In this document: piece after piece, positions 1 to 8,318 of the stretch
Numbering within the stretch: the stretch's first letter is position 1
Layout: every line of letters starts with the position of its first letter
Source: CAVPMW01 sp963706515
Lineage (GTDB): Bacteria; Chloroflexota; Anaerolineae; Anaerolineales; UBA4823
Direction of reading: 5' to 3'
NCBI GenBank assembly: GCA_963706515.1
Contig: CAVPMW010000002.1
Span: forward strand, 339,950 to 403,949
DNA length: 64,000 bases
Notes under the pieces: generated by a model
Databases searched by the model: none
Seen by the model: only the letters and a program-made list of their open reading frames with translations
Told to the model about the DNA's origin: nothing
Translations under genes and position numbers: made by a program

Positions 1-161
1 AATTGGGCGACCGTAACGTTGGCAATCTGGTCGTTGATCGGTGTGCCTAAAAAGATGATCCTGTTCCGCAGCAGCAGCGAGTAAATGTCAAAGGCACGTT
101 CACCATGCCCTGTAGTCTCGATTACCATCGGGATCAAGGATTCGGGAGAAAGTTTGTTCAT
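1..161 (-). CDS. clpP: ATP-dependent Clp protease proteolytic subunit, N-terminal part
   Basis: The reverse strand reads MNKLSPESLIPMVIETTGHG and continues into ERAFDIYSLLLRNRIIFLG and INDQIANVTVAQ, the conserved N-terminal region of ClpP, the serine peptidase of the cytoplasmic ClpXP/ClpAP complex. The gene runs off the left edge, so the catalytic Ser-His-Asp residues are not visible. The start is the ATG at 161-159, preceded by an AAGGAAA-type ribosome binding site. It lies just downstream of tig in the common tig-clpP order, so co-transcription with tig is likely. Confidence 0.93.
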   Translation of the reverse strand, partial: MNKLSPESLIPMVIETTGHGERAFDIYSLLLRNRIIFLGTPINDQIANVTVAQ

Positions 162-242
162 AGTTTCCTTCTTTCGTGTGTCGATTGTAGTGGATTCAAT
201 TTCGGCAATCAGCCGAAACTGATTATGTATTATCTGCTGAGG

Positions 243-1852
243 CTATGTGTTATCTGCCGCGGCTGTGTCTCCAGCTTCATTTTCAGCTATTTCAACCGCT
301 GACAGGTCTACTGACCCTGACAGGTCAGTGGGCTCTGGCAGGTCTGCTGACCCTGGCAGGTCTGCGGATATAGCCTCGGTCGGCTCAGCTGCCAGGTTAC
401 TATCTGCCAGATTACTATCTGAGTCTCCTGGTTCTGCAGCTGCTTCTGCAACCGCTTCTGCGTCTGCTTCTGCAACCGCTTCTGCATCTGCTTCTGCATC
501 GCTTCTGCACTGCAGAGAGCTCTTCCTCTACTTTCCCTCTCGAAATATCGCGCAGCCGGGTCAGTACTTTCTCATTGTACATATCTGCCGCAACGTTGGT
601 CATGATATTGCGCAGCACCGATTCGTCATTCAGCCGGCGGGATTCTTTCTTTGAGAGCGCCTGAGAAAGCGAGCTCATCGTCCGAGCAGTTTCCTGCTCC
701 AGTTCTTCAGTCTCGATCTGGATATTTTCAGCATGCCCAACTTCGTAAAGCGCCAGGGTTTCCTTTAAATGTTCCTCTGCCATGGGCTTGGCCTCTTCCC
801 GGAAGGCATTCAAATCCATTGCACGGGTCTTTAGGTACAGGTCCAGGTCCATATTCATGTTAGCCAGCCGCCGCTCGAAATTCTTTACGACAGAATCGAT
901 CTCGGCGTCGAGCATTTGTGGGGGGTACTCGAAGCTGGATCCTTCGACGAGTGCATGGATGACTTGTTCGTCGTACTCCCGGTTATACAAATCGCTTTTC
1001 TGGCGCTGCAGCGCTGTTCGAATATCGTCACGCAGCGCGGGCAGGTCTGCATATTCGCCGAGTCCTTGGGCTAGCTCATCGTCGATGGCGGGCAGGATCC
1101 TCGATTTAACTTCCTTGACGGAAACTTTGAAAACGACCGGTTTATCGCGCAGGTTTTCATCTCCATAATCTTCAGGCAGGGTTGTTTCAATTGTCTTCTC
1201 ATCGCCTGAAGATAACCCGATCAGGTTCCGCGAGAAACCGCCATACGGCCATTCGGATTTGTCCGTGACGTCTTCTGCCAGGATGATCGAAGAAGCATCT
1301 AGATTCATCGAGAAAATCCGCCGGCTCATCGGCCTCGTTAATCTTACCGGCGACGTGATAATAAACTACGTCTCCCTCTTGAGCAGGGTGGTCAGCCGGT
1401 TCGAGGATTGCCTGCCTGGCCTGGATATCGGTCAGGGTCTGCTGGATTTCCTCCTCGGTAACTTCTGGTGGCGTGTAAGGGAAGCGGATTGAGTGATAAT
1501 CGCCAAGTACGACCGATGCGTCCAGCGGGATTACGAACTCGAGGATGGTCGGTTCCAGGCTGACGATCTTCTCCAGCTTTCCCGGTCCATAGGGCTCTAT
1601 CCCGGCTTCCTCGATCACTTTTGGGTAGATATCGTCGATCAGAAATTCCACTGCCTCTTCGGTAACCGCAGCCTCGCCGTAGAAGCGCAGCACGACGGAG
1701 TAGGGAGCCTTACCCGGTCGAAACCCCGGAATTTTTGAACGCTGGGCGATCTTGCGCGCGGCTCTATGCCTGGCGGTCTCCAGCGCTTCCGGCTCAACTT
1801 CGACAGTGAGCTTTACCTGGCGGTTTTCTAAATTCTCGGTTTCGATCTTCAA
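243..1852 (-). CDS. tig: Trigger factor (ribosome-associated chaperone/PPIase), two frameshifts
   Basis: This is the ribosome-bound folding chaperone. The N-terminal part shows the ribosome-binding signature with GFRPGKAP near residue 45, then the FKBP-like PPIase domain (about 150-240) and the helical C-terminal domain. The frame breaks near 1,305, within the FKBP domain, where FLDE should continue as NLDASSIILAEDV. It breaks again near 515, after VEEEL, where the protein should enter an acidic Ala/Glu/Asp tail ending at the TAG at 245-243. That tail contains short in-frame repeats (SNLAD/SNLAA and SADLPG/SADLPE-type units). Both breaks look like single-base indels, the second inside repetitive sequence. 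It precedes clpP on the same strand. Confidence 0.9.
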
Positions 1853-2010
1853 GGCTGAATTCCTTCTGGAAATGGAGTAAGCTGCTTCCCTTAATCCGCC
1901 GCATTATATCATGCGATTGTAACATCCGATTGTTAGATTAATATATAAAATACCCATCCGGCTTGGACTCGTGAGATCCGGGTGGGTAAATTTGCGCTTG
2001 ATTGATCGAG

Positions 2011-2092
2011 TGGGGAAGGAGGGACTTGAACCCTCACGCCTTGCGGCACATGATCCTAAGTCATGCCTGTCTGCCAATTCCAGCACTTCCCC
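2011..2092 (-). tRNA. tRNA-Leu (anticodon TAG)
   Basis: The reverse strand folds as a class II tRNA. The acceptor stem is GGGGAAG pairing with CTTCCCC, the anticodon stem CATGA/TCATG encloses the loop CTTAGGA with anticodon TAG, there is a long variable arm, and the T loop contains GGTTCAAGTCC. The discriminator base is A and no CCA is encoded. The anticodon, long variable arm and A73 fit leucine. Confidence 0.95.
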
Positions 2093-2155
2093 GGCGGTTA
2101 CTACCGGCGGATTATGGAATTATAAGTCAGCCGGGTAGGAGCGTCAATAATCGGC

Positions 2156-2193
2156 TATAATCCGCCCATTGAGATCTTAGATCGAGATCTAAG
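2156..2193 (+). promoter_or_regulatory. -10 box and adjacent inverted repeat upstream of the 2204 gene
   Basis: A consensus TATAAT lies at 2156-2161 with no convincing -35. About 15 bases downstream is the perfect inverted repeat CTTAGATC-GA-GATCTAAG (2176-2193), placed over the expected transcript start. The position suggests an operator, but no regulator is known. Confidence 0.4.
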
Positions 2194-2203
2194 GGAGCTG
2201 CAC

Positions 2204-2647
2204 TTGAGCAGGGTAATTAATCCAGAGACAGCCGGGAAACAGCGCAATCAATTAATCCGGGGAATCGTGTTGGCGCTGCGTGAGCTTTCGGGACAATCCC
2301 AGCCAGATGATAAAACGAGAGACCTGGCTGCGTTCATTTCTTTGGCTTTATTGAACATCTACGATTCATTAGACACATCCGTTGCCGCCTGGGAGAAGCG
2401 CGGCTATTGGCTCAAGGCTGACCGCTACCGGATGGAGTGGTCCTGGACTGGCCGGCTGGGCAAGCAGATCGGGAAGGCTACGCTGGATAGCGATTGGGCG
2501 AGCGTGGCTGGCGCAGCCGCTGAGGTCGCTCAAAAGCTTTCGGGTGTGAAGCTGCCGGCAAAAAATCGCCTGGGAAGTCCCTGGGTCGGCGCATGGGCTC
2601 AGCTCCAAAAAGAAGCCAGCCGGATTGCAACCCCACTTAACTCATAA
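2204..2647 (+). CDS. Conserved hypothetical protein, 147 aa
   Basis: A soluble, helix-rich protein I do not recognise, with no signal peptide or membrane segment. The chosen start is TTG at 2204, preceded by AGGGAG at a good distance; there is no ATG nearby in frame. It contains a Trp-rich patch around residues 65-85 (EKRGYWLKADRYRMEWSW). It converges on the radical SAM gene with 15 bases between the two stops, and no terminator is visible between them. Confidence 0.7.
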   Translation: MSRVINPETAGKQRNQLIRGIVLALRELSGQSQPDDKTRDLAAFISLALLNIYDSLDTSVAAWEKRGYWLKADRYRMEWSWTGRLGKQIGKATLDSDWASVAGAAAEVAQKLSGVKLPAKNRLGSPWVGAWAQLQKEASRIATPLNS

Positions 2648-2662
2648 ACAGTAGAATTCAGT

Positions 2663-3805
2663 TTAGAATAAACTGAGCTGCTGTGCGGGTTTGGTTCCAT
2701 CCATCAGGATGTACGGCAGCGCACGCTCGGGCCGGATCCCAAGCCTGTGCAGGTCTTCGACGGAATGCAGCGGCGCCGAGCGGCGAGCGGTGAGGATTGC
2801 TTGGACCGCGCGTGGCCCGAATCCCGGGATCCGGAGCAGGGTTTCCGGCTCGGCCTGGTTTAATTCGATTGGGGTTTCCTGTAAGTTTGCCTGCGCCCAG
2901 GCTTGTTTGGGATCGAATTCAAGAGGCAGGTTCCCGCTGGAATTGAAGGGTAGCTCTTCGACGTTGAAGTGGTAATCCCTGAGCAGGAAGGATGCCTGGT
3001 AAAGGCGATGCTCGCGCACGGGAGATTCAGCTGGTTGGCCCTCGAGCGGCGTATCTTCCAGGGGTCTGAACGCCGAGAAATACGCACGCGCCAGCCGGAC
3101 CTGCTCGTGCAGATGAGCTGTGGTGCTGAGCAGCTCCAGGTCGCTCTCTCCGGCGGCTCCCACCACAAATTGGGTAGTGGTCGAAGGCCAGCGGCCTTTC
3201 CAGCCAAGCTGGGCAGGCTGCGACTGGCGGATTTGCTCGACCCACTGCAGCGGCTTCAGCAGCTCATCCATGAATTGTTTTTTAGGAGCCAGGCGCTCCA
3301 GGCGGGTGCTGTTTGGGGCTTCCAGGTTGATGGATACCCGCTCAGCCAGCTGCATCGCCCTATAGACCTGGTCGTACTCAGCGCCGGGCATCAGCTTCAG
3401 GTGTATGTAGCCGTTATATTGGTATTTCTTACGCAGGATCTCAGCGGTAGCGATCAGCGCATCCTGGGTGCGAATCCCGCCAGCCACGATCCCCGAGCTG
3501 AGGAAGATGCCCTGGGCAGCGCCAGCTCTATGTAATGAATGGTACGCCTGGGCGAGCTCATCCGGTTTGAAGGTTAACCGGCGGTAATCGCGTCCTGCGC
3601 GAAAGGGACAGTAGAAGCAGTTGCGCTCGCACGCCGAGGTGAGCAGTGTTTTCAGCAGGCGGATCTGCTTGCCGTTGGGTAATGCTGCGTGGCTGATACA
3701 TAATGCGTCTGGGCGGCGCGGGGATGGGCGCTGGCTGCCGGCATCTTCGGCTGGCTCCAGGTCCATCATGTTGGATAACAGCTTGAGGCGGTCGATAGCT
3801 TCCAT
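2663..3805 (-). CDS. Radical SAM protein with C-terminal helix-hairpin-helix (putative DNA modification/repair)
   Basis: 380 aa. The radical SAM cluster motif is the CERNCFYC stretch near residue 60 (Cx3Cx2C), which binds the [4Fe-4S] cluster that cleaves SAM. The C-terminal portion has a helix-hairpin-helix DNA-binding segment with LLRIPGFGPRAVQAI near residue 320. This layout matches the family annotated as putative DNA modification/repair radical SAM protein, often found beside a uracil-DNA glycosylase-like gene. No such partner is seen here. The substrate is unknown. Confidence 0.85.
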   Translation of the reverse strand: MEAIDRLKLLSNMMDLEPAEDAGSQRPSPRRPDALCISHAALPNGKQIRLLKTLLTSACERNCFYCPFRAGRDYRRLTFKPDELAQAYHSLHRAGAAQGIFLSSGIVAGGIRTQDALIATAEILRKKYQYNGYIHLKLMPGAEYDQVYRAMQLAERVSINLEAPNSTRLERLAPKKQFMDELLKPLQWVEQIRQSQPAQLGWKGRWPSTTTQFVVGAAGESDLELLSTTAHLHEQVRLARAYFSAFRPLEDTPLEGQPAESPVREHRLYQASFLLRDYHFNVEELPFNSSGNLPLEFDPKQAWAQANLQETPIELNQAEPETLLRIPGFGPRAVQAILTARRSAPLHSVEDLHRLGIRPERALPYILMDGTKPAQQLSLF

Positions 3806-4009
3806 AGATTCGCCTTTTTATTATAACACAAATGTTCTAATTAATTTTAATCCTAATGAGTGGGATTTTCAGATATATGGGTATTGGAGAGAGCTTGCAT
3901 GTAATTCCGAACTGTTCGGGCTGGAATCCACTAAAGACGGCATCCCATAAATGGGGGAGGGTGGATTTAGAAAAGATAGATCAGCGAATACAACTCATTC
4001 GATGCTGTA

Positions 4010-4037
4010 TTGACTTTTTACTTTTATTCGCTACACT
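4010..4037 (+). promoter_or_regulatory. Sigma70-type promoter candidate
   Basis: TTGACT (4010-4015), a 16-base spacer and TACACT (4032-4037) lie about 75 bases upstream of the decayed lipoprotein gene at 4112. The remainder of 3,806-4,111 is AT-rich and I see no gene in it. Confidence 0.45.
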
Positions 4038-4111
4038 TTAAAATATAAATTCAATAAAAAGATGATAATTCAGTTACTTTAAGTCCGTTCTATGATGAAC
4101 AGGAGGTTCGG

Positions 4112-4855
4112 ATGCACAGGTTAAAGGTGCTCATCTTCGCCTGCCTCCTTGTTCTGGTAGGTTAGTGTTCTACGACGATCGCCGAAAATTATTTGCATGA
4201 TTCTGAGACTAATCATTATGATCAGTAGCTTGTCGTCTACGAAATCCTTCAATGCAAAAAAATCTTATTGATCCTCGTTGCTTTAGGCGGCGTTGCTCTG
4301 CCGCCAACCCCAACCAATGATCTCCGCCCCGCGAACTACCCAACTTCCCCTAACCCACTACAACAAGCTGACAGCCCTCCTATGTCGCGTACACCCCCAC
4401 CCTGATGACGATCGAAGGTACTCACCTCTCCTATACCAATTACCCACGTACTGGATCTCAACCCAGCGAATTAATATATGAAGACAAGATGATCGTTGTC
4501 GTGCATCGCTGTGATGGAACATAACCTTGGGATGAATACAGGTTAGTATCCCACTCTGTTCCCCAGGATGCCATGCCGCCTTTCATATGGGGACATTATT
4601 TATAGCGATTATCCTCCGGCCATCAATGATGGGGCCACATCCTGAGACCACCAATAGAAATTCCAGAGCTCCCATCAGAAACTCCACTGATCAGTGGTAC
4701 CGCTTATCCTTATCCTGCCCCCTTGGAAACAGAACCTATATGGATATGGATAACAAGTTCTCCTTATCCTGCCCCCTGGGATCCATCAGAAACTCTTTGG
4801 AGATGGATAACAACTACTCCTCCTGCTCCGTAATTAGAAAGCTTGAATCCACCTA
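4112..4855 (+). pseudogene. Decayed secreted/lipoprotein gene with Pro-rich tail
   Basis: ATG at 4112 follows a good AGGAGG site and reads MHRLKVLIFACLLVLVG, a lipoprotein signal peptide. The next codon is TAG, and the one after is TGT, exactly where the lipobox Cys should be, followed by STTIAENYLHD. Further downstream, protein-like segments appear in different frames: a second hydrophobic stretch (KKILLILVALGGVA, about 4,255), a Ser/Tyr-rich part and a Pro-rich tail ending at a TAA near 4,853. Within the tail a short unit (CTTATCCTGCCCCC) occurs twice. I read this as one disrupted secreted-protein gene, but it could be two. Bases 4,856-5,003 hold nothing recognisable. Confidence 0.35.
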
Positions 4856-5003
4856 AGGGGTATCGCTGTATTGGGGGAGTGGTAGGCACAAATAATTTTA
4901 ATTCAGCATAGTTTTTAGCAGGATTTGCCAGCCGTAAGTTACGAAAAAGTGTAATTAAATTGAAAATGGCCTAGAAAATCCGCTGTTCCAGCAGTGGGGG
5001 AGG

Positions 5004-5032
5004 TTGACACGCTGGTTAATGCGTGATATCAT
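5004..5032 (+). promoter_or_regulatory. Strong sigma70-type promoter
   Basis: TTGACA (5004-5009), a 17-base spacer and TATCAT (5027-5032) lie about 50 bases before the HNH endonuclease start. Confidence 0.6.
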
Positions 5033-5085
5033 CTTTATGCTTTTCTTAAGTATTATTAAGAGAAACATGAATTGGGGAGGGAAAT

Positions 5086-5572
5086 ATGCTCGAAACTCGA
5101 AAGTGCGTTGTTTGTGGAACCGAAGTTATTCGCCCCTCAAATAAATTCAGACGTTCTCCCAATAGAACGACATGCAGTAGAAAATGCGCAGGCTCCCTAC
5201 CGAAATTGAATAAAGAAAATAGAAAAAGGAAAAATGATGGAGGCGGTCGATGGAATATTGAGGGTTATACAGCGATATCTAAATCGATTCTTTCGCCCTC
5301 TGATCTATCACTATTTGATGATGATTTGCATTATGTATTGGAACATCGATTGGTAGATTGCAAAGCATATTGGTCGAAAATTGGGACCGGATGAGCTGGT
5401 CAGGCATATTAATGGGAATAAAACGGATAATCGTATTGAAAATCTAATCCTCGGAACTTCGATTGAAAATGCCCATGACCATGTAACATTACGCAATGAA
5501 TTAACCTTTTGGAAAAATCTAGCATTGATCCTGTTATCTGTGTTATCTACACGAAATCACACTGAAGGTTAA
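5086..5572 (+). CDS. HNH homing-type endonuclease, frameshifted
   Basis: The N-terminal part has a zinc-ribbon-like CVVCG...CSRKC pair (residues 8-35). The C-terminal part has the HNH core IAKHIGRKLGPDELVRHING followed by NKTDNRIENLILGT, typical of phage and mobile-element HNH_3 proteins that cut DNA. The frame changes near 5,352, where EHRLV should run into IAKHIGRKL; one base is out of register. The start is the ATG at 5086 with GGGGAGGG upstream. It directly precedes a tyrosine recombinase, suggesting remnants of a mobile element. It could be a real pseudogene, given the decayed sequence just upstream. Confidence 0.75.
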
Positions 5573-5579
5573 CAATTCT

Positions 5580-6564
5580 ATGTTATCGATAAGCCAGGCC
5601 ATGGGTAATTATCTCAATGCAATAAAAACCGCGCGCAGTAAGAATACAGCGGATACATATACCTATTCTCTGAAATTTTTTACTGAAACGCTAAGAGATA
5701 ATGGAATTGACCCCGATAATCTCACCCCCGAGGATTTACCCGAAGATGCTGTCGCCTCGTTTGCAGCTGCGCTTAAACGTCTATCCCCTGCTACTGAAAG
5801 TTTGTATTTGACGGCTGTCGTTGGATTTTATGAATATCTTGCAGCAGAAGAGTTGAGCCAGCCCAACCTGCAGCGAGTCCGCCTTCTGGTCCGCCACCGC
5901 TCCCGCAAACCCGGGCAGCGTTTGCCCCAATTTCCTAAAGATCAAATTGATACCGTAATAGAATATGCAATAAATCTTGCTTCTTCTTCCCCTGCCGACC
6001 CGAGCGAATACCTGCGCAACATGCGTGACCGGGCTTTCCTGCTCACCCTGGCAGATACCGGGCTGCGCGTCCACGAGGCCTGCCAGCTCCGCAGGGGCGA
6101 TTTGGACTGGAATGAAGGTAAAGCGGTCATTATTGGCAAGGGAGATCGCCAGGCTGTGGTGCGTTTTACCCGGCGCAGCTTGCACGCACTCAAGGATTAT
6201 TTAACTATGCGAAATTCTTTGGATGGTTCCAGCCGCAAACCTTTGGCCTCCCTGCCCCTCTTTGCTCGCCACGACCGGGGTGCGGGGAATAAAATCAAGC
6301 CGATTACTACGGCAACCGGTCAGGAATATCGTCAACCAGCGTGTGAGCGAAGCTCTGGGTGCTGAAGCGGTCGGAACGATCACCCCCCACTCCTTCAGGC
6401 ACTACTTTGTGACGGCTGTGCTGCAGGGTTCGGGCGGCAACCTGAAGATGGCTCAGGAGCTCGCCAGGCATCGCAATATAGCGGTTACCCAGAGATACGC
6501 CCATCTCAGCGATGACGAGCTGGATAAAGGTTATTGGGAAGTATTTGAAGGCGAAACCCGTTGA
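5580..6564 (+). CDS. Tyrosine recombinase/phage-type integrase (XerC/D family), frameshifted
   Basis: About 325 aa in total. An N-terminal SAM-like core-binding domain (1-95) is followed by the catalytic domain. Catalytic residues are visible in order: Arg in TGLRVHEA, Lys in IIGKGDRQ, His-x-x-Arg in TPHSFRHYF, His in LARHRNI and the nucleophile Tyr in VTQRYAH. The frame shifts near 6,310, between KPITTATG and RNIVNQRVSEALG. It cuts and rejoins DNA through a 3'-phosphotyrosine link. It starts 7 bases after the HNH gene stop. Chromosomal Xer function versus element integration cannot be decided from sequence alone. Confidence 0.85.
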
Positions 6565-6599
6565 TGAGCAGGATTTCGGTTGTTTTTATTAATTCAGAC

Positions 6600-6628
6600 T
6601 TGACGAACCGGATAGGTTAGATTAGACT
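6600..6628 (+). promoter_or_regulatory. Promoter candidate for the aromatic operon leader
   Basis: TTGACG (6600-6605), a 17-base spacer and TAGACT (6623-6628). If used, transcription would begin near 6,635, leaving the leader peptide ATG at 6639 almost leaderless. A weaker alternative pair (TTGATG at 6561 and TTTTAT at about 6584) would give a longer 5' leader. Confidence 0.4.
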
Positions 6629-6629
6629 C

Positions 6630-6719
6630 ATGCCCAATATGAACCCAAAATTTTTTATCCGCTATTTTGCTGGCTATTATTACGGCACCGGGATCCGGGC
6701 TGCCGTTGGCTGCGCTTAG
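6630..6719 (+). CDS. Leader peptide of the aromatic amino acid operon (attenuator peptide)
   Basis: A 29-codon frame ending in TAG at 6717-6719. Its centre reads NPKFFIRYFAGYYYGTG: three Phe and four Tyr codons within 11 codons, the last three Tyr codons being consecutive. The placement is that of pheL/pheST-type leader peptides: the Tyr codons end at 6683, exactly where the 5' arm of the pause hairpin begins. The start may be ATG 6630 or ATG 6639; neither has a clear Shine-Dalgarno site. The peptide itself probably has no function beyond letting a ribosome sense charged tRNA-Tyr and tRNA-Phe. Confidence 0.75.
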   Translation: MPNMNPKFFIRYFAGYYYGTGIRAAVGCA

Positions 6720-6769
6720 CGGGTATAGATCATCCTGACCAGGAACGCGAGACCAACGGTTCTCGCGTT
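6683..6769 (+). promoter_or_regulatory. Ribosome-mediated transcription attenuator (1:2, 2:3, 3:4 hairpins)
   Basis: Three mutually exclusive pairings can be drawn. Pause hairpin 1:2 is CGGCA (6683-6687) with TGCCG (6701-6705), plus CCGG (6688-6691) with CCGG (6695-6698). Antiterminator 2:3 is CCGTTGG (6703-6709) with CCAACGG (6753-6759), plus CGC (6713-6715) with GCG (6747-6749). Terminator 3:4 is AACGCGAGA (6744-6752) with TCTCGCGTT (6761-6769). A ribosome stalled on the Tyr codons would cover segment 1 and free segment 2 to pair with 3, allowing read-through into aroH. One that reaches the stop covers segment 2 and lets the terminator form. Confidence 0.75.
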
Positions 6770-6780
6770 TTTTGTTTTTT
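6744..6780 (+). terminator. Rho-independent terminator of the attenuator
   Basis: A perfect 9-bp stem (6744-6752 with 6761-6769), an 8-base loop and the T tract TTTTTTGTTTTTT (6768-6780), only 15 bases before the aroH start. There is no complete gene directly upstream on this strand other than the leader peptide, which supports an attenuation role. Confidence 0.85.
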
Positions 6781-6794
6781 TGGAGAAGAACTCG

Positions 6795-7181
6795 ATGCCT
6801 GTCCGGGGAATTCGGGGTGCAATTACTGCTGGCGCTGATACTGCCGACGGAATCTTTACTGCCACACGCGTCCTGCTCCTGGCAATTCTTGAAAATAACC
6901 CGGGTCTCAGTGCCCTGGATATTGCTAGCGTGATTTTTACGACCACCGATGACCTGACAGCTGCTTATCCAGCCCAGGCAGCCCGCCAGATCGGCTGGGA
7001 AGCTGTGCCGCTGATGTGCGCCAGGGAGATACCGGTGCCCGGCAGCCTGCCACGCTGTATCCGGGTTCTCATCCATTGGAATACAAACCTGCCCCAGGCT
7101 TCTATCCGTCACGTTTATCTCGGCGAAGCGTCTCAGCTGCGACCTGATATGCCCCCAGCCGCTAAAAAGACCGGGCATTAA
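6795..7181 (+). CDS. aroH: Chorismate mutase, AroH type
   Basis: 128 aa, the usual size of the trimeric Bacillus-type AroH enzyme that converts chorismate to prephenate. The opening MPVRGIRGAITA and later PLMCAREIPVPGSLPRCIRVL segments are characteristic; the Arg in VRGIRGA and Arg/Glu in the CAREIPV region contact the substrate in the family. The start is ATG 6795 with GGAGAAG at 6782-6788; an upstream in-frame TTG is less likely. It is the first structural gene after the attenuator and channels chorismate towards Tyr/Phe. Confidence 0.93.
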   Translation: MPVRGIRGAITAGADTADGIFTATRVLLLAILENNPGLSALDIASVIFTTTDDLTAAYPAQAARQIGWEAVPLMCAREIPVPGSLPRCIRVLIHWNTNLPQASIRHVYLGEASQLRPDMPPAAKKTGH

Positions 7182-7229
7182 AACCAGCTCAGTTGACTTG
7201 TTGATTTATTTACCAGGAGGGACCCAGCA

Positions 7230-8318
7230 ATGATGATTATTATGCGTACCGATGCGACCCAAGAACAGATCGATCTTGTGGTCAAGCAAGTTGAGGTGAA
7301 TGGTCTGCGCGTTCACCTCTCCACTGGAACAGAACGGACCGTCATCGGCGCGATCGGCGACGGCCGGCCGGTCCTGCGAGACCAGTTCATGTTCCTCCCC
7401 GGTGTAGACCGGGTTGTACCCATCTCGCGTCCGTTCAAATTAGCGTCGCGCGAGTTTATCCCGGAAAGCTCAGTTTTCCGCATCGATGGAGTGACTGTAG
7501 GCGGGGAAGAGCTGGTGCTGGTCGCCGGTCCTTGCTCGGTTGAATCGCGCAACCAGCTCCTGGAAACCGCCTTTGCAGTGAAAGAAGCCGGCGCCAATGC
7601 GCTGCGCGGCGGCGCGTATAAGCCCCGCACTTCTCCTTACTCCTTCCAGGGATTGGGTGAAGAAGGTCTCGAGCTTCTGGCTGAAGCTCGCCAGCTCACC
7701 GGTCTGCCGGTTATCACGGAAGTGATGTCCCCCGAGCAGATCCCCCTGGTGACTCGTTACGCTGACGTGTTGCAGATTGGGGCGCGCAATATGCAGAACT
7801 ATACACTTTTGCACGCTGCAGGTGAAAGCCAGTACCCGGTATTGCTCAAGCGCGGTATGATGGCGACCGTCGAGGAATTACTCATGGCGGCTGAATATAT
7901 CCTTTCCCACGGGAACCGCAGGGTAATCTTGTGCGAACGAGGCATCCGTACTTTCGAGACTGCCACCCGCAACACGACTGATATTAATGCGATTCCAGTG
8001 CTGAAATCACTCACGCATCTGCCAGTGATTTTGGATCCAAGCCACAGCACCGGGAACTGGCAGTATGTAACCGCGATCGCCCGGGCAGGGGTTGCCGCCG
8101 GCGCAGATGGCTTGATCGTAGAGGTCCATCCTGACCCAGCCAGCGCTCTTTCGGATGGAGGCCAGTCCTTGAAGCCAGAACGGTTTGCAGACCTGGTCTG
8201 CCAGGCAAAAGCGATCGCCGAGGCTGTCGGTCGAACGATTCCACCTGCTCCGACCCCTGGCTGCAGCCACGAGCTCATTCCATCCTGGTCGGTTGAGGGG
8301 TCGGAGAAAGATGCCTGA
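7230..8318 (+). CDS. aroF: 3-deoxy-7-phosphoheptulonate synthase (DAHP synthase, AroAbeta/KDOPS-like type)
   Basis: 362 aa. An N-terminal ferredoxin-like regulatory domain (1-70, starting MIIMRTDATQEQI) precedes the TIM-barrel catalytic domain. Motifs seen are LVAGPCSVES near 97, GGAYKPRTSPYSFQG near 125, LLKRGM near 205, ILCERGIRTFE near 233 and LDPSHSTG near 268, which hold PEP and metal ligands. The Thermotoga-like N-terminal domain is known to confer Tyr/Phe feedback inhibition in relatives. The RBS is GGAGGGA. It performs the first committed step of the shikimate pathway and its stop overlaps the tyrA start by 8 bases. Confidence 0.95.
   Translation: MMIIMRTDATQEQIDLVVKQVEVNGLRVHLSTGTERTVIGAIGDGRPVLRDQFMFLPGVDRVVPISRPFKLASREFIPESSVFRIDGVTVGGEELVLVAGPCSVESRNQLLETAFAVKEAGANALRGGAYKPRTSPYSFQGLGEEGLELLAEARQLTGLPVITEVMSPEQIPLVTRYADVLQIGARNMQNYTLLHAAGESQYPVLLKRGMMATVEELLMAAEYILSHGNRRVILCERGIRTFETATRNTTDINAIPVLKSLTHLPVILDPSHSTGNWQYVTAIARAGVAAGADGLIVEVHPDPASALSDGGQSLKPERFADLVCQAKAIAEAVGRTIPPAPTPGCSHELIPSWSVEGSEKDA

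Noticed and set aside
3919..4893. Flanking direct repeats of a mobile element around the decayed gene (about 3,919-3,968 and 4,840-4,893)
   Set aside because: Similarity around GAATCCAC...GGGGGAG is only partial and no target duplication is visible.
8185..8310. A longer N-terminus for tyrA
   Set aside because: The upstream open frame lies entirely within aroF; ATG 8311 with GGAG is the better start.
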